Of a stretch of 64,000 nucleotides of DNA, positions 39,070 through 50,302 are shown one piece after another. The DNA lies in the NCBI RefSeq assembly GCF_003672135.1, contig NC_039506.1:3162001-3226000 (forward strand). Reading direction: 5' to 3'. The stretch comes from Ooceraea biroi. Its lineage: Eukaryota > Arthropoda > Insecta > Hymenoptera > Formicidae. How positions within the stretch are numbered: position 1 is the first letter of the stretch; every line of letters starts with the position of its first letter. Below the pieces are notes generated by a model, which saw nothing but the letters and a program-made list of their open reading frames with translations, did no database searches and was not told where the DNA came from. Both the position numbers and the translations under genes were made by a program.

Positions 39070-39295
39070 CAGGGCATCTATCACGTAACTTTTTCCCTAG
39101 GATGGAAAATGAAAAATGAAAATTTCGCGTGAACTTTTACGTTATGGGCATCTATCACGTAACTTTTCCCCTAGGATGGAAAATGAAAAATGAAAATTTC
39201 GCGTGAACTTTTACGTTATGATTTGCTGCTGAGATAAAGAAATTTTCATTTTTCATTTTCCATCCTAGGGGAAAAGTTACGTGATAGATGCCCTG
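39070..39295. mobile_element. Palindromic MITE-like element with internal 74-bp tandem duplication
   Basis: The left end CAGGGCATCTATCACGTAAC is matched by its reverse complement at the right end (…GATGCCCTG), with an inverted arm of about 55 bp that contains CCTAGGATGG and TTTCATTTTTCATT. The left side contains the arm twice: a 74-bp unit (39072-39145) is repeated directly at 39146-39219 with a one-base change in the T/C run. There is no open frame. I found no clear target-site duplication, so the superfamily is not assigned; the CAGGG ends could be hAT-like, but that is a guess. Confidence 0.6.
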
Positions 39296-39314
39296 CACGA
39301 GAGAATGCAGGTAA

Positions 39315-39977
39315 AGGTGCCTTTTCATGCAGCGAATTTTTCACTGCGAATGATTTTTAGCGAGTAGCGAATAGTTTGTGAGCGTCACATCTGTATGGTT
39401 GCATGTCAACAATAGTAAGAAAATATTATACATAGTTGTTTTGAAATGCTTTTAAATATTATATTTAACAAACATAGATTAAATTATTACTTTATAGGAA
39501 AATCTTGAAATCTTTGTAATGGACGACGAGTCGGTTATAAACTGGACTTGGTATAACCACCAACTGCAGTGGTTATTGCATATGTACAATAAGCAAATTA
39601 TTATTATATTGTACAGAAAAGAAAAGCTGCTGCAGTTGCAGCTACACTTTTACATTTGAGAAAAAGTGGAAAAAAAAGATATTGTAAAAAGAAATATTGG
39701 ATAGCACCCATTTTTCAAGAAAGGAAAGTGCATGGATTCTTTCATGCTGTGCTACCTAATCTCGTTTTAGAAGATTTGAGATTTAATAATTACATACGCA
39801 TGTCTGCAACTCAATTTGAAAAGTTAACATTCTTAGTTGGAACAGACATATTCGCTCCTTGCGAATATTCGCTACAAGCTGAAACTTTTCAGCGAACAGC
39901 GATTACTCGCTAGCGAACAGCGAATGATCACGTGACCATCATTCGCGGCGATTATTTCGCTGCATGAAACGGCACCT
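39315..39977 (+). mobile_element. PIF/Harbinger element, internally deleted, TAA target duplication
   Basis: The ends are inverted repeats of 22 bp with one mismatch (AGGTGCC, then T or G, then TTTCATGCAGCGAA). They are flanked by the direct repeat TAA (39312-39314 and 39978-39980), the TWA target typical of PIF/Harbinger. The subterminal DNA has many GCGAA and GCGAACAGCGA repeats on both sides. At 663 bp it is far shorter than an autonomous element and keeps only the start of a Harbinger transposase. It lies in the yurt/FBF1 divergent gap. Confidence 0.85.
39617..39913 (+). pseudogene. Truncated PIF/Harbinger transposase N-terminus
   Basis: The frame, open from a possible TATTGTACAG acceptor, begins with a basic segment. 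It then shows the Harbinger-nuclease N-terminal signature, in which YWIAPIFQERKVHGFF, LRFNNYIRMS and FEKL parallel the usual W.HP....R...G.F..L and F..YFRMS...F..L pattern. The frame ends at a stop in the right subterminal repeats, so the whole catalytic DDE domain is missing. An ATG at about 39521 upstream may be the old first exon. It cannot encode a working transposase. Confidence 0.75.
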
Positions 39978-40319
39978 TAAACGACGGATGGCTCTGGGTG
40001 GGGAAAGGGGAGAGATAAAGCTGTCGAAATCCATTGAAAGAGGAATGTTTCTAGTCGATAATCAACGACACGATCAGTTACACGGTTACATACACACAGG
40101 TTATAATAACGAGCACAATTGGCAATTGATGTCAAATGTACATACATAGATTATCTTTTTCACGATGCGTTTTGCAGATAATAAAGTGCATATAATACAT
40201 TACCGATTCGATCGTTGTCAACGTGCAGCAATACACGATTGAAATAATGATTGACATAACTTAACATTTATACGAACTGAGTTCTAATACATTTTACTAA
40301 TAATTGCGAAAGTAACAGA

Positions 40320-43300
40320 ATGGCAGAAACGGTGGAGGACATGGATAGCCTGGATGGCAAACTGTTTGGTACCACATTTAAAAGGAATCCACCGGATGAT
40401 GGCAAAAAGAGAATCACATTTGCAGGTTCTACTTGACGTATTAATCAGTAGATTATTTTATTTCTTTCTAATAAAATACTAAAATTAATATTCTCTTTTT
40501 ATGTTTTCATATAAATTACATTATTATTATTCATTATTTTGTAGATGAAGATGATCCAATAGCTAATCTATTAATTGATAAAGAGGATGTGCCAACAGGC
40601 CAAAAGAATCCAACGGCAATAAGAGATAAACGAAGTATAATAGATGACTTGTTTGATAAAAAGTTTTCCAATGAATCCTTATCGAGTTCAAAGCCTGATG
40701 AGAAAGAAAATAATTTGACATCTGCACTAAGTGCTACAGGAATCGATAGGTCAAAAACGTTAGAAGATAAGACAAAAAAACAGTCTCTGATGCAAGATTT
40801 GTTTGGGAGTACATTGCACACGTCTCCGTCAAAAGAGTCAAATGCCAGTAAAAGGTCCATGCAGTCAGAAGAAAAAATATCGACCATAACTGAAGTCTCT
40901 AAAGCACAATCGCAACATTCAACATATGCGCCAACATCTTTTGGAACGAGAGAGCCTCGTAGAGGCAAGAGAACTTCAGAAATAATTAATGATCCCCTAG
41001 GATTATTTTCTTCAAGCACGTTTAGTCGAACGGAACAAGTTCCAAAAGTAAGCTATTTTTAAAATGAATGCTTGCGATACTCCATTTTACCTTATGTTTG
41101 TGTTGAAAATAACTTTTCCCTGACTTTAAAGGCAGCAGAAAGACGTGCAGTATCTGCAGACACAAATAGACAGAAATCAGAAAGCAAAGACTATTTACCG
41201 GAATGGTTGGAACCTAAAAAGACAGCAGAAGATAAAAGTAGCGATTATACTCAAGATAGGCCTACTGAAGAATTATTTAACCAGCACAGAAGGTCCAGCT
41301 CCGATAAGATTATGCAAGAAGTAAGCGATTGATTTAATTATTGATATAATAAAGATGATTTTATCTCAAATTATTGTATGCCACAGGTAGCAAACACGCA
41401 GCAAGAGAACGAATCAAGAATAATCGAAGCAGTGCCACATGAGAAGGAAAAATCGACGAAATTATCAGATGGTCAGAAAATTGGAACGAGTGAACACGAA
41501 AAAGGAAAAACTGAAGAAGATTATCCTAAAGTAAATTTTTCTATGAAAAAAAGACCTGCATATAAATTAATTTCTATTGCAAGATTAAAGACATATGTTC
41601 AATCTTATAATTTGCAGTACAACACAATGGTTGTGTCAACTAATGCTGATGTGAATAAAAATTCGAGGGACGCGCATGGTAATTTAATGTGTAATGAGGG
41701 CGGTTACGTAACTGCCATACGGAAATTGGAACTGGAGAAATCTCATTTGTCAGTAACGATACATAGCTTGAATGAAAAATATGAAAATGAGATTATGATT
41801 CTAGACGAGTCCTATAAGTAAGTGTAGAGCAAAAAAAGAGTGAATACAAAATTATTAATGAGCATCCTCTTCTCATAAATTACTCACACAATTTTCTCTT
41901 AGGCGGCAAATAGGATTCCTGCAAGAGAGAACAAACACATTGGAGAAGAGAATGCAACAGGAGCTCGAATGTTTAGAGGCAGATTACGAAACGAAGATCG
42001 AAAAATTGAAAAATGAAAAGATGCAAATTGAAACGTTTTACAAGGAAGAAATACAAACCTTGAAGGTATAAAATGTTTAATGCATCAATGATTACGTATA
42101 CTTTAGTAAACATTAGTTCAACAATTGTTAATTGTTTTATCAGAAGGAGCATGCGCAATTTATAGAGGAAATTTATGAGCGCCATTCCCAAAGTATAAGA
42201 CTGCTACAGAAGGAACATTTTGATACAATGGAGAGTATATTGAAAATGAGGGAGGTAGAGAATTTAGCTATGACAACCATAGCGACCCATAAGACTGACT
42301 TACAGACTTTGTTACAAAAAGCTGACTTCATTATAGAGAATATGAAAAACGTGCAAGAAAAGACTGACCAAAGAGACGACCAAAGTATAAAGTTAAGAGA
42401 ATACTATTTGAAGACTAACGAAGAAGACGTACAAAGTATGGCCAATCTTTCGATCAAATTATTACAAGTAGGGCTTGCAATTTTTTATTGACCTTGCACA
42501 TACGGTATTTCCGCAGTACGAAATGTAGAAATGAAGAAGCAGCGGGAACTACTAGAACAGGAACGTGAGAAAATGATGAAAGTAGCTGACAAATTGGACT
42601 CGCATGTTGCACAGTTGGCTCTTGAGTTGGAGAAGAAGAGCGCTATGCTCAACGAGGCGTTAGAAACGTTAAAGAAAAGAGAGGAGTTCCTGTCACACGA
42701 AAGAGAAATATTTGAGGAAAAAGTACAATGGGAGCGTAATCATATACAGGTATTTGCTCGATATAATTTAATTATTTAATTATTGCTGTAAATATAACTA
42801 TAATATTCTCAGAAACGCCTTTTTTTCTTTATAATATTCTAAGGCCTTAAAGGAATCTTGGTTTAATGAACAAGAAAAGCAATTAAAGGCTTTGACAAAA
42901 GAAAAAGAGGTAATCGCAGCTAAAAAGAAACAATATGAGGTCCTAAGAACGATAAAGATCAATTCGGACGATATTACAAAAATAGAGGTAGGTTAAAGAG
43001 AAAATTTTTTTCAATAAATACACATTAAATATATGTAAATAAGAAAGAAATGTAGTTGGCAGCGGCTATAAAAGCAGCTCAGGATGCTACTACATTTGCG
43101 AATCAGGAACGATTGAAATGGCAAGAGAAGATCAAAGATCTCGAAATGCAACAGCAGACTCTGGAAGAAAAGGAATATCGGCTTTTGACGCGCGCTCAAG
43201 ATCTTGAAAATTTCACGCAAGTAAGAGCAATTAATTGTATATGTGCAGATAATAGAAATTAATTACATATATAGTATCAAGAAGATTAAATAATTCAGGT

Positions 43301-43860
43301 AGCATTTGCGAAAAATGAAGAAGCTGTCAAGGTGCTGAAAGAAGCTCGTAATATTGAAAACGAGCACAGAGCAAAAGTCGATGCACATTTTGGTGCATTG
43401 GCGCGAAGGCAAAACACAACGGCAGAGAAACTAAATTTAGCAAGGTAAATGATTTATATAACTATAAATAAGTAATTTGTTTATAACATGAATTTAATAA
43501 TCCATTGTCTTACTTTTTACTTGTTCAATTTCCTTTTTAATTTTTCTCAGTGAGAAGTTGGCTTTAAGAACTGCCCAGATGGAGAAATTGGGAAGCAGCC
43601 GAAATGCTCCGTATGGTTACGCAAACAAACAAGCACTGTCTAGTCAGCAACACGCATTTCAAGTCACTACCCACTTCTCAGTAAGCGAACAGCAGTCGTG
43701 AAAAGGAATTGTTAATCAAATAATCTATAATTTATTAATACTTTACAAAAATATACACGATTGTTTTCAGGAAGTCGTGGACCCTCGATTAGTGATGTTA
43801 AAATTGAGTCTGGACGACCAACTGGATAATATTAAATACATGACTGCCATGAAACTTTGA
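40320..43860 (+). CDS. Fbf1: FBF1-like coiled-coil protein of the cilium base
   Basis: FBF1 (Fas-binding factor 1) is a distal-appendage/transition-fibre protein needed for intraflagellar transport entry in ciliated cells. Exons: 40320-40425, 40545-41047, 41132-41320, 41387-41817, 41903-42065, 42144-42435, 42517-42749, 42844-42987, 43056-43220, 43299-43444, 43551-43680, 43771-43860; about 863 aa. The N-terminal half is disordered with family-like short motifs (IDDLFDKKF, DPLGLF, PEWL near KKTAEDK). The C-terminal half from about residue 370 is almost continuous coiled coil; the stretch KLELEKSHLSVTIHSL…DESYKRQIGFLQER matches the vertebrate FBF1 coil. The donor of exon 6 is uncertain: the visually better GTAGGG at 42468 would leave the frame broken, so I chose GTATGG at 42436. 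The identification rests on remembered homology. Confidence 0.82.
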
Positions 43861-43938
43861 TAACGTTCGACAGATATGTACGAAATGTAGCTTTTCCACG
43901 GAAACCCGTTTAATATTTTCTGTACTGTGAATGGTTGC

Positions 43939-43944
43939 AATAAA
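43939..43944 (+). terminator. Poly(A) signal of FBF1
   Basis: AATAAA lies 79 bp after the FBF1 stop. Cleavage 10-30 bp downstream would fall on or just past the stop codon of the opposing gene, which ends at 43960. Confidence 0.6.
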
Positions 43945-43959
43945 TAATAATCGACGTAC

Positions 43960-44962
43960 TTATTTAATGAGAGTCGATCCACTGTCCGTTGATCCATTAC
44001 TGAAAGACAAGCTGATACTTGCATCTGAAAATAATCTTATATTATTCTACCTTAATTGCTACTTAATTAATTGCCCTACCTTAACTAATTAAATACCTTA
44101 ATAATAATAAATAACATTAACATAACTGCTCTTTTCTTATTATTTAAAAAACTTGTGCACTACTCTGAGTATTTAAATAATCAACTGTACATATAATTGT
44201 GTTAAAAAATAAAATATTACCTTCAACAGTATCGCTATTGTTCAAGATGTGTTGTTGAAGTACTGCTATGTCTTCTTTCAACATTTCCAGTTGTGTAATA
44301 CTGCACTTTGTTTGATACAACTGCTTTCCGGCAGCTTCGGTGCATGTTGTCTGAAAAACAGTTCAGGAAGTCCGGAATATATATACATTTTTCTTTTCAT
44401 ATCGAAATATTTTCTGATATTTACCACGGCTTGAATCAGCTCCACAGGATCCATGTTATTTTCCTTCACATCGCCGAGAGCTTTACAAGTGTCTCCTCCG
44501 TTGTTCAAGAAGTCAATCACGTCAGTAAACATCGTCCTCATGTCTCTGCAAGAGTGAAATCAAATGTCACCGATATTTCTTTGAAAATGAGGGTAGGCTG
44601 TCACGTACTGTGCGTAATCATGCGGAACTGGCAAGCCTGAAATATCGTTTGCTGAGTGTATGATCTTGTGTATGGAATGCTTGTGCGCCGTGATCATGTT
44701 GAGATGCTTCGTGATGTTCTCCTTGCGCTGTTCTATTTTTTCTGCGAATTCGACATTCACAATGCAATCGCAACAGTCTTATACAGAAATATCACACAAA
44801 TAAAAATTTTAAGCACACTAAAGGATACGTACTGCTTAGATCGCGCACTTTTTTCATTAATTTCCTGTGTTCATCAGATGCCACGTCAAGGTGCTCCAGC
44901 TTGCACTGATCAGCCTGTCTTCTCCGTTGCAGAGTCTTTATAAAACGTTCTATGTCGTCCAT
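43960..44962 (-). CDS. Small coiled-coil protein, family not recognised
   Basis: Five exons join with consistent phases: 44962-44833, 44741-44609, 44545-44425, 44350-44221, 44024-43960; 192 aa. The ATG at 44962 is the first real start, since the frame upstream begins only with GTG and has an acceptor-like TTGCTTTAG just before, suggesting a 5' UTR exon. The product is hydrophilic and helical: residues 1-75 and about 130-165 look like coiled coil, with a central segment GLPVPHDYAQ and a Ser/Thr-rich tail. Length and the LP…Y…M…L pattern faintly recall augmin subunit HAUS2, a spindle microtubule-branching factor, but I cannot confirm that. It is head-to-head with TAF13 (617 bp) and tail-to-tail with FBF1 (100 bp). 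Confidence 0.75.
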
Positions 44963-45579
44963 ATCAAGTTGCACTAAAGCAAGGTAGATAAGAGTGCTCC
45001 AAAATTTAATTTATTGCACTCTCTCTAGTAGTGATGTATTATCTTTTATACATATTTTACATATCAAGTCAAGACATTCTTTACTTGCGATTCGGATAAA
45101 AGTTTGAGTTTTCAAACAAACTTCTACACAAACAGCACGAGAATGCAGGGTGGCCAACTCAGGAAGAATATTATTCTCTAAACTTCATGGCGCGAATTTC
45201 GATCTAGACATTTTCAGAATACTAAAAAAGATAAAGATAATAGATAAAGCTAAAATGCATGTAGTTTAATTAAAATAAATATTCAAAGTTAAATTCTGTT
45301 GAAAAATCGAGAAAGTCAAGTGTAATGTTAAATTTGTCAAATATGAATATGAATATGAATTCACAAAGATTTATTGTCAAGTTTACTGACACGTGTATTA
45401 TCGAATCATCATAAACATCTTTGTCTTTTACATTTCTATGTAATGTGAAAACATTATCTCAAAAGTTATTATTAACATTAAAATTATGATTTAAGGGAGA
45501 ACAAAAAAATATAAAGTTAAACAGCTAATTAAACGTTAATTAAAATTGATCCAAGTTGAACTTGTTTAACCTATACAAC
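44963..45579. promoter_or_regulatory. Shared divergent promoter region, coiled-coil gene / TAF13
   Basis: The 617 bp between the two start codons must hold both promoters and 5' UTRs. The DNA is AT-rich with no TATA box that I can defend. Part of the left side is probably a short intron and 5' UTR exon of the minus-strand gene. Confidence 0.45.
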
Positions 45580-46315
45580 ATGTCTGCTGAAGAAACTTTT
45601 GAACAGGTTAGGCTTTTTATACATTCTTTCTTGTAAAATTTAGATTTTTATAGTTCGTTATTATGTGCTAAAAAAGGATCTTTCAATTATTAATTCAGAA
45701 ATACGTTTTGAAAAACAAACATGTACAATTTCATTTAAAATACTTTGTATAATATATATTATACTCAGACAGTAAATTTTAATAACAAACAAATAATATA
45801 CTTTTTGACAATTGTGCAATCATTGATAGGACAATTTTTACGATTAATTTTTGTGTCCAATTGAACGTATTTAACCATTTCAATAGTTTGAGGACGAAGA
45901 GACAGAAATTCCAATTGGTGGTACTCTACCTGGTGGAAGGAAGCGGCTCTTCTCTAAGGAGTTACGTTGCATGATGTATGGCTTTGGCGATGATCAAAAT
46001 CCTTATACAGAAAGTGTTGATCTGATAGAAGATCTGGTTATTGAATTCATCACGGATATGACGCACAAAGCTATGGAAATTGGGCGCACAGGACGAGTTC
46101 AAGTAGAGGATATTGTATTTCTAGGTAACTTGTGTGCGATGCATCTATTGTTTTATATATAGAAACATTTACTTATAATTTACCTATATTTTGCAGTCAG
46201 AAAAGATGCCAGAAAATATGCCAGAGTGAAAGATCTTTTAACAATGAATGAAGAACTGAAGAAAGCAAGAAAAGCATTCGATGAAGTTAAATATGCAGGT
46301 ACTGTCAAAGATTAG
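45580..46315 (+). CDS. Taf13: TAF13, TFIID histone-fold subunit
   Basis: TAF13 pairs with TAF11 through a histone fold within TFIID, the general RNA polymerase II factor that recognises core promoters. Exons 45580-45606, 45887-46124 and 46197-46315 give 127 aa, close to the 124 aa of the human protein. A short acidic N-terminus leads to GGRKRLFSKELRCMMYGFGDD, then the histone-fold helices (VDLIEDLVIEFITDMTHKA, VEDIVFLVRKD) and a helical C-terminal tail (YARVKDLLTMNEELKKAR). The first coding exon holds only nine codons. It is divergent with the coiled-coil gene and convergent with PPOX. Confidence 0.97.
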
Positions 46316-47299
46316 ATTGTCCGTTGTATTGTCATTTTTATCTTGATTGTATAAAAATCTGTTATAAGTTAATTTGTTAATTTATACTGTTTTGAATTAT
46401 TTACAATAATTTGAATAATTATATATATATATATATATCACAGCATGATTCATGTGGAAGTAGTATTAATATAATTTCTTTGTTTGGCATACTTAATGTG
46501 ATATTTCTTGAACAAATATTGTTTATAAGTTATGCCATGTATGCATTGCTTGGCAATATTTTATTTTGCAATATAGCAATATGTGATCGCTTGCAAGTAC
46601 AAAATTGTCCTTCCGTCACGAATACGTCAGCGAACACTGCTTTTTAAGTTCTTAGATGCAAAGAAAGAAAAAAAGTGTAACAAAAATGTTTTTAAAAGAT
46701 ATTAAATATTAAATCCTGCATTGATACAGAATTCATTCTGACCAATATATTATAATTCTCGAGAGATACTTTATCTCTTTCATATATTATCACTATTGCG
46801 GACCAAACTATTGACGGTCTAAAAACAATGTGTTTTTACTGACTCTTAGTTCTTAGTTGGATCTTACATTATATCTCGTTCAGATATTATTAATTTTAAT
46901 TAGTGCACATATTGTATTTTATAAGTAGATACATACATGTAATGTACAATTAATACAAATACAGCCTTACAGGAAATACAGTTTATTCCATTTCTGCATA
47001 ACTATTGTCCGCATAGTGACCGAATAATTATTTAATATTGTTATTGTTTATAAATGATGGATTAAACAGAACGATAATAATATTCGAATTCTCATCACCC
47101 CCAGGAGTTTCTCTATTGCATTGCATTTTCTGAAAAATTTTGTTTGCGTTTTTTTAATACAGGTTTGCATATCTTTTGCATGGTTTGTTACAGAAGAAGT
47201 TGCTAAGAATGCACGTTGATTGCATGTCACAGTCACTTTGTACACTGTTACTAGTCCTCGCAGTGTTTATATGAATCTCTCGAGCACACAATACCACAA
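46316..47299. other. Convergent gap, TAF13 and PPOX 3' UTRs
   Basis: This is AT-rich sequence with a short (AT)n run at about 46420-46438. A minus-strand AATAAA at 46981-46986 could serve PPOX. No exon is visible. Confidence 0.55.
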
Positions 47300-48910
47300 T
47301 TACTTGACGATGTCACGAACCACCTGTTTTGCTGACAGAATAACGTCATTGAGTCCCACGCCGTCGTACGAGGAACCGCACAGCCCGAGGGGGATGCGGT
47401 GTTCGAAAATGTATTCACGGATGCGTTTTACACGTTGAGTATGACCCACTACGTGCTGCGGAATACAATCCTTCAGAATGGCAACGTTACGTGCAACTGG
47501 TTCCTCCTCAATACACAGAATGTCTCGCGTGTGGTCGGTTGCCGTTTTTAACAGTTGTTCCTCCGTCGGATTAGGCCCGAAATATTTCTCGAACCACGCG
47601 CCTCCCATCATTACTGTTAACACCTGAAATCATAAAGTTTTGTACATAGAGAATGTTCGAAGGATGCTACACATCGATGTAAAGCAGTTTTGTACGCAAT
47701 AAAAAAATGTTAATAAAAACAAGAAGGGACACTGGACTGTAAGTAAATTAAGGAACGAGTATTCTAAGCAACTGAGCAATGCTGCTTTGTGGTAAATATC
47801 TACCGTGGATTTCTGAGGGAATACACAGGAGTCGAAGATCACTCCCAACAGAGGAAGATTCTCCTTCGGAGGTATGAGGAAGCCGAACGCTTGCAACGGC
47901 AACACGTTCTCCTGAAATTCGAGGTTGACTACCGCTACCGTCACGGTGGGTATCGCCTTCAATTCCGCCGACAGCGTGGGATGTTGCTCCTGCACCAGCT
48001 CGGCCAAGTCCTTAGCACATATACTCGAGATCACGCGCGAGCATTCCCGAGTACCGCCTGAGTTGACCGACAGTTCCACGTGGTCCGGTTTAAACGTGAG
48101 CTTCTCGCACTTCTTCCCAGTTTGTATCTCCACTCCCCGTTCCTTTAAACTGTCGGCTAACGTTTGAGGCAATTGTTCGAGTCCTCCCTGCAGGCCCCAT
48201 GATGTCCAACGTTTCGCTTGGGCTCTGGCCGCCAAACCTCCATGCGGAACCGCGGATTCGGCATCGCTTGTGCCTGCCGAGTCACCTTTTTTTGACCTCT
48301 GCAGTCTATTCAGCAGCATACCCTTCACTACAGATCCGTGCTCCTGCTCCGCCTCGAACAGAGATTTAAATAAAAACTTGACGCTTATCTCACGCGCGTC
48401 CCCCGCGCAAATTCCACAGATTATTGGACTGATCAGATTGTCCGCGACATCCTGGCCGAATCTTCTCTGAAAGAAGCTGTGTATACTTTCATCCTCTTTG
48501 GATACTTTGGGTGCTCTCAGATCGCTCCATATGCAACTTATCAAGGAACGATTCAGCAGTGAAGTAGTTTTGAAAAAACCTGCTAACGAGGTGGGAAGCA
48601 AATGCAATATTTCGTCTGAGTAAATCAATCTGTTTTTTACTGCGGGATGATTTAATTCGATATGAATTAACTTATCAGTCAGTTGGAGGTCCTCTACTAA
48701 GTCAAGAGTGTTCTTTCCAGCTGCTCCAACTAATCTGATGGTTCTTGGTCCCTGCTCGAAGACTGCTCCATTTGGCGATACTCTGCTGCGTATCCAACCA
48801 CCCAGGCGATTGGACGCTTCCAGCAAATTAATGGAAGTAATTTTCGCATTTTTAGCAGCATAATACGCTGCTGATAGACCAGATATACCACCTCCTAATA
48901 TTATAGTCAT
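47300..48910 (-). CDS. Ppox: Protoporphyrinogen oxidase
   Basis: This mitochondrial inner-membrane flavoenzyme oxidises protoporphyrinogen IX to protoporphyrin IX, the penultimate step of haem synthesis. Two exons (48910-47804 and 47623-47300) give 476 aa, against 477 in human. The N-terminus has the FAD-binding dinucleotide motif GGGISGLSAAYYAA (residues 6-19), then LLEASNRLGGWIRS with the ribose-binding Glu, and GAVFEQGPRTIR. The C-terminal exon carries the GGAWF segment and the second FAD-contacting motif LCGSSYDGVGLNDVI, which matches LAGASYEGVAVND of the human enzyme. As in other PPOX proteins there is no cleavable presequence. The frame continues past the ACG|GTAGAT donor only as intron read-through. 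The upstream neighbour is RCHY1, head-to-head across a transposon-rich gap. Confidence 0.97.
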
Positions 48911-49506
48911 TTTGTTACATGTACTCCAAAATGATCTTAGTATAACTACTGAGATAAAATGAATATACGCGAAATTAATATCTTAATCAATTACTTCTGT
49001 ATATAATTTTATATATTTAAATATATACAATAAGATAAATCAGAATTTTTTGTGCTTATACTGTGTAAAATTTGTATAAATATGTGTTAAATTATTTACA
49101 ATCAGTAATCTGTTAGTAACTAGATAATGCAGCTTACATATTCTCGCATTACATTAAAATTTGCAGACAACAGAAATTAATAAATTAATATCAGTAGCAA
49201 ATTGCAGGTTATGTTCTCCACACGCACACTTTTTTTCGCTGCTGCATTATCATCTGATCATCGCGTCACGGTGCAAACGGTGCAAAGCGTTTTTCTCTAT
49301 TGTCGTATCGGGAATGCTAAATTTCCAAAGGCGCCGTAAATGTCAATCGTCTAAAGTACATTTCGTATTATCTATGTCGCGTCTGAAGTAAGGCACTTTT
49401 AAATCGAACACGTACGTATTACGAATACGTGTGTGTATGTGAACTACATCTGACAATTTTTAGCTATAAGTATCAGAATACATGCACAGAGATATTAAAC
49501 GTAAGG
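48911..49506. other. PPOX upstream region
   Basis: AT-rich sequence holding the PPOX promoter and 5' UTR. I see no exon, and no core-promoter motif that I can defend. Confidence 0.45.
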
Positions 49507-49510
49507 TTAA

Positions 49511-49741
49511 GGGGATGCTGGAGTTGCTAGTGAACTATTTTTTCACTATAGCGATGGTAATTGCAGTTTCGAAAATTCTCTTTATTGCTTGTGCAGAATA
49601 AAAAATCCTTTTCCACAAATGAAGTATAGATAGAAAGAAAGCCCGCTCTACGGGACTTTATATTCAAAATGGAAAAAAGTTAAAAACTTGCATTTGTCTT
49701 TTCTAACTAAAAAATAGTTCACTAGCAGCTCCAGCATCCCC
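49511..49741. mobile_element. TTAA-flanked MITE, 231 bp
   Basis: Terminal inverted repeats of about 33 bp (one mismatch) begin GGGGATGCTGGAG, continue TGCTAGTGAACTA and end in a T run. The element is bounded on both sides by TTAA (49507-49510 and 49742-49745). There is no open frame. TTAA targets are used by piggyBac and Kolobok superfamilies. The GGGG start and internal CTAGTG resemble the ends of the TTAA-flanked transposon 1.2 kb downstream, so it may depend on a Kolobok-type transposase; that link is inferred. Confidence 0.85.
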
Positions 49742-50302
49742 TTAAGAAATAATTATTACTCATATAAGTAATAAGTTATATGCAATATTAAGAATTAATA
49801 CATCATCGAATCTCGAAAGATTATTTCTCAATAATTTCAGTCAACAATCGTAACGAACGCCTAGATACGCGCGCTCGAACGGTGCAGCAGCTAACTTCAC
49901 GCGTGAGAACGTAAGTGACTGCGCGTGGGGACTTTGGTGGCCCTGTTCGCGATCGACGTCGTCGTCAGTGTTGCCGCAAGTCCAAAAAATTAATCACCAG
50001 ACTTCTGTTTAAGAAATCACCAGATTAGAACATCTTTCACCAGATTTTTAAAAAGTGAATTTAAGAAGGTGAAAAGATGAATTCAAAGTTAATCTTAATA
50101 ATTTTAAATGTTTATTGCACATTTAAAAAATACATAAAATTCGATAGAAATATTTAAACATAAATCTTCATATTCTTAAAAGTATAAATAAAAGCTATGA
50201 ACAGAAATAAGTATTTTCTTAGAATAATAGAATGGTATTTTCTTATAGAATAATTTCAGAAAATACATCTGTTTTATTTTCTGAACGCACCCAATAGATC
50301 TG

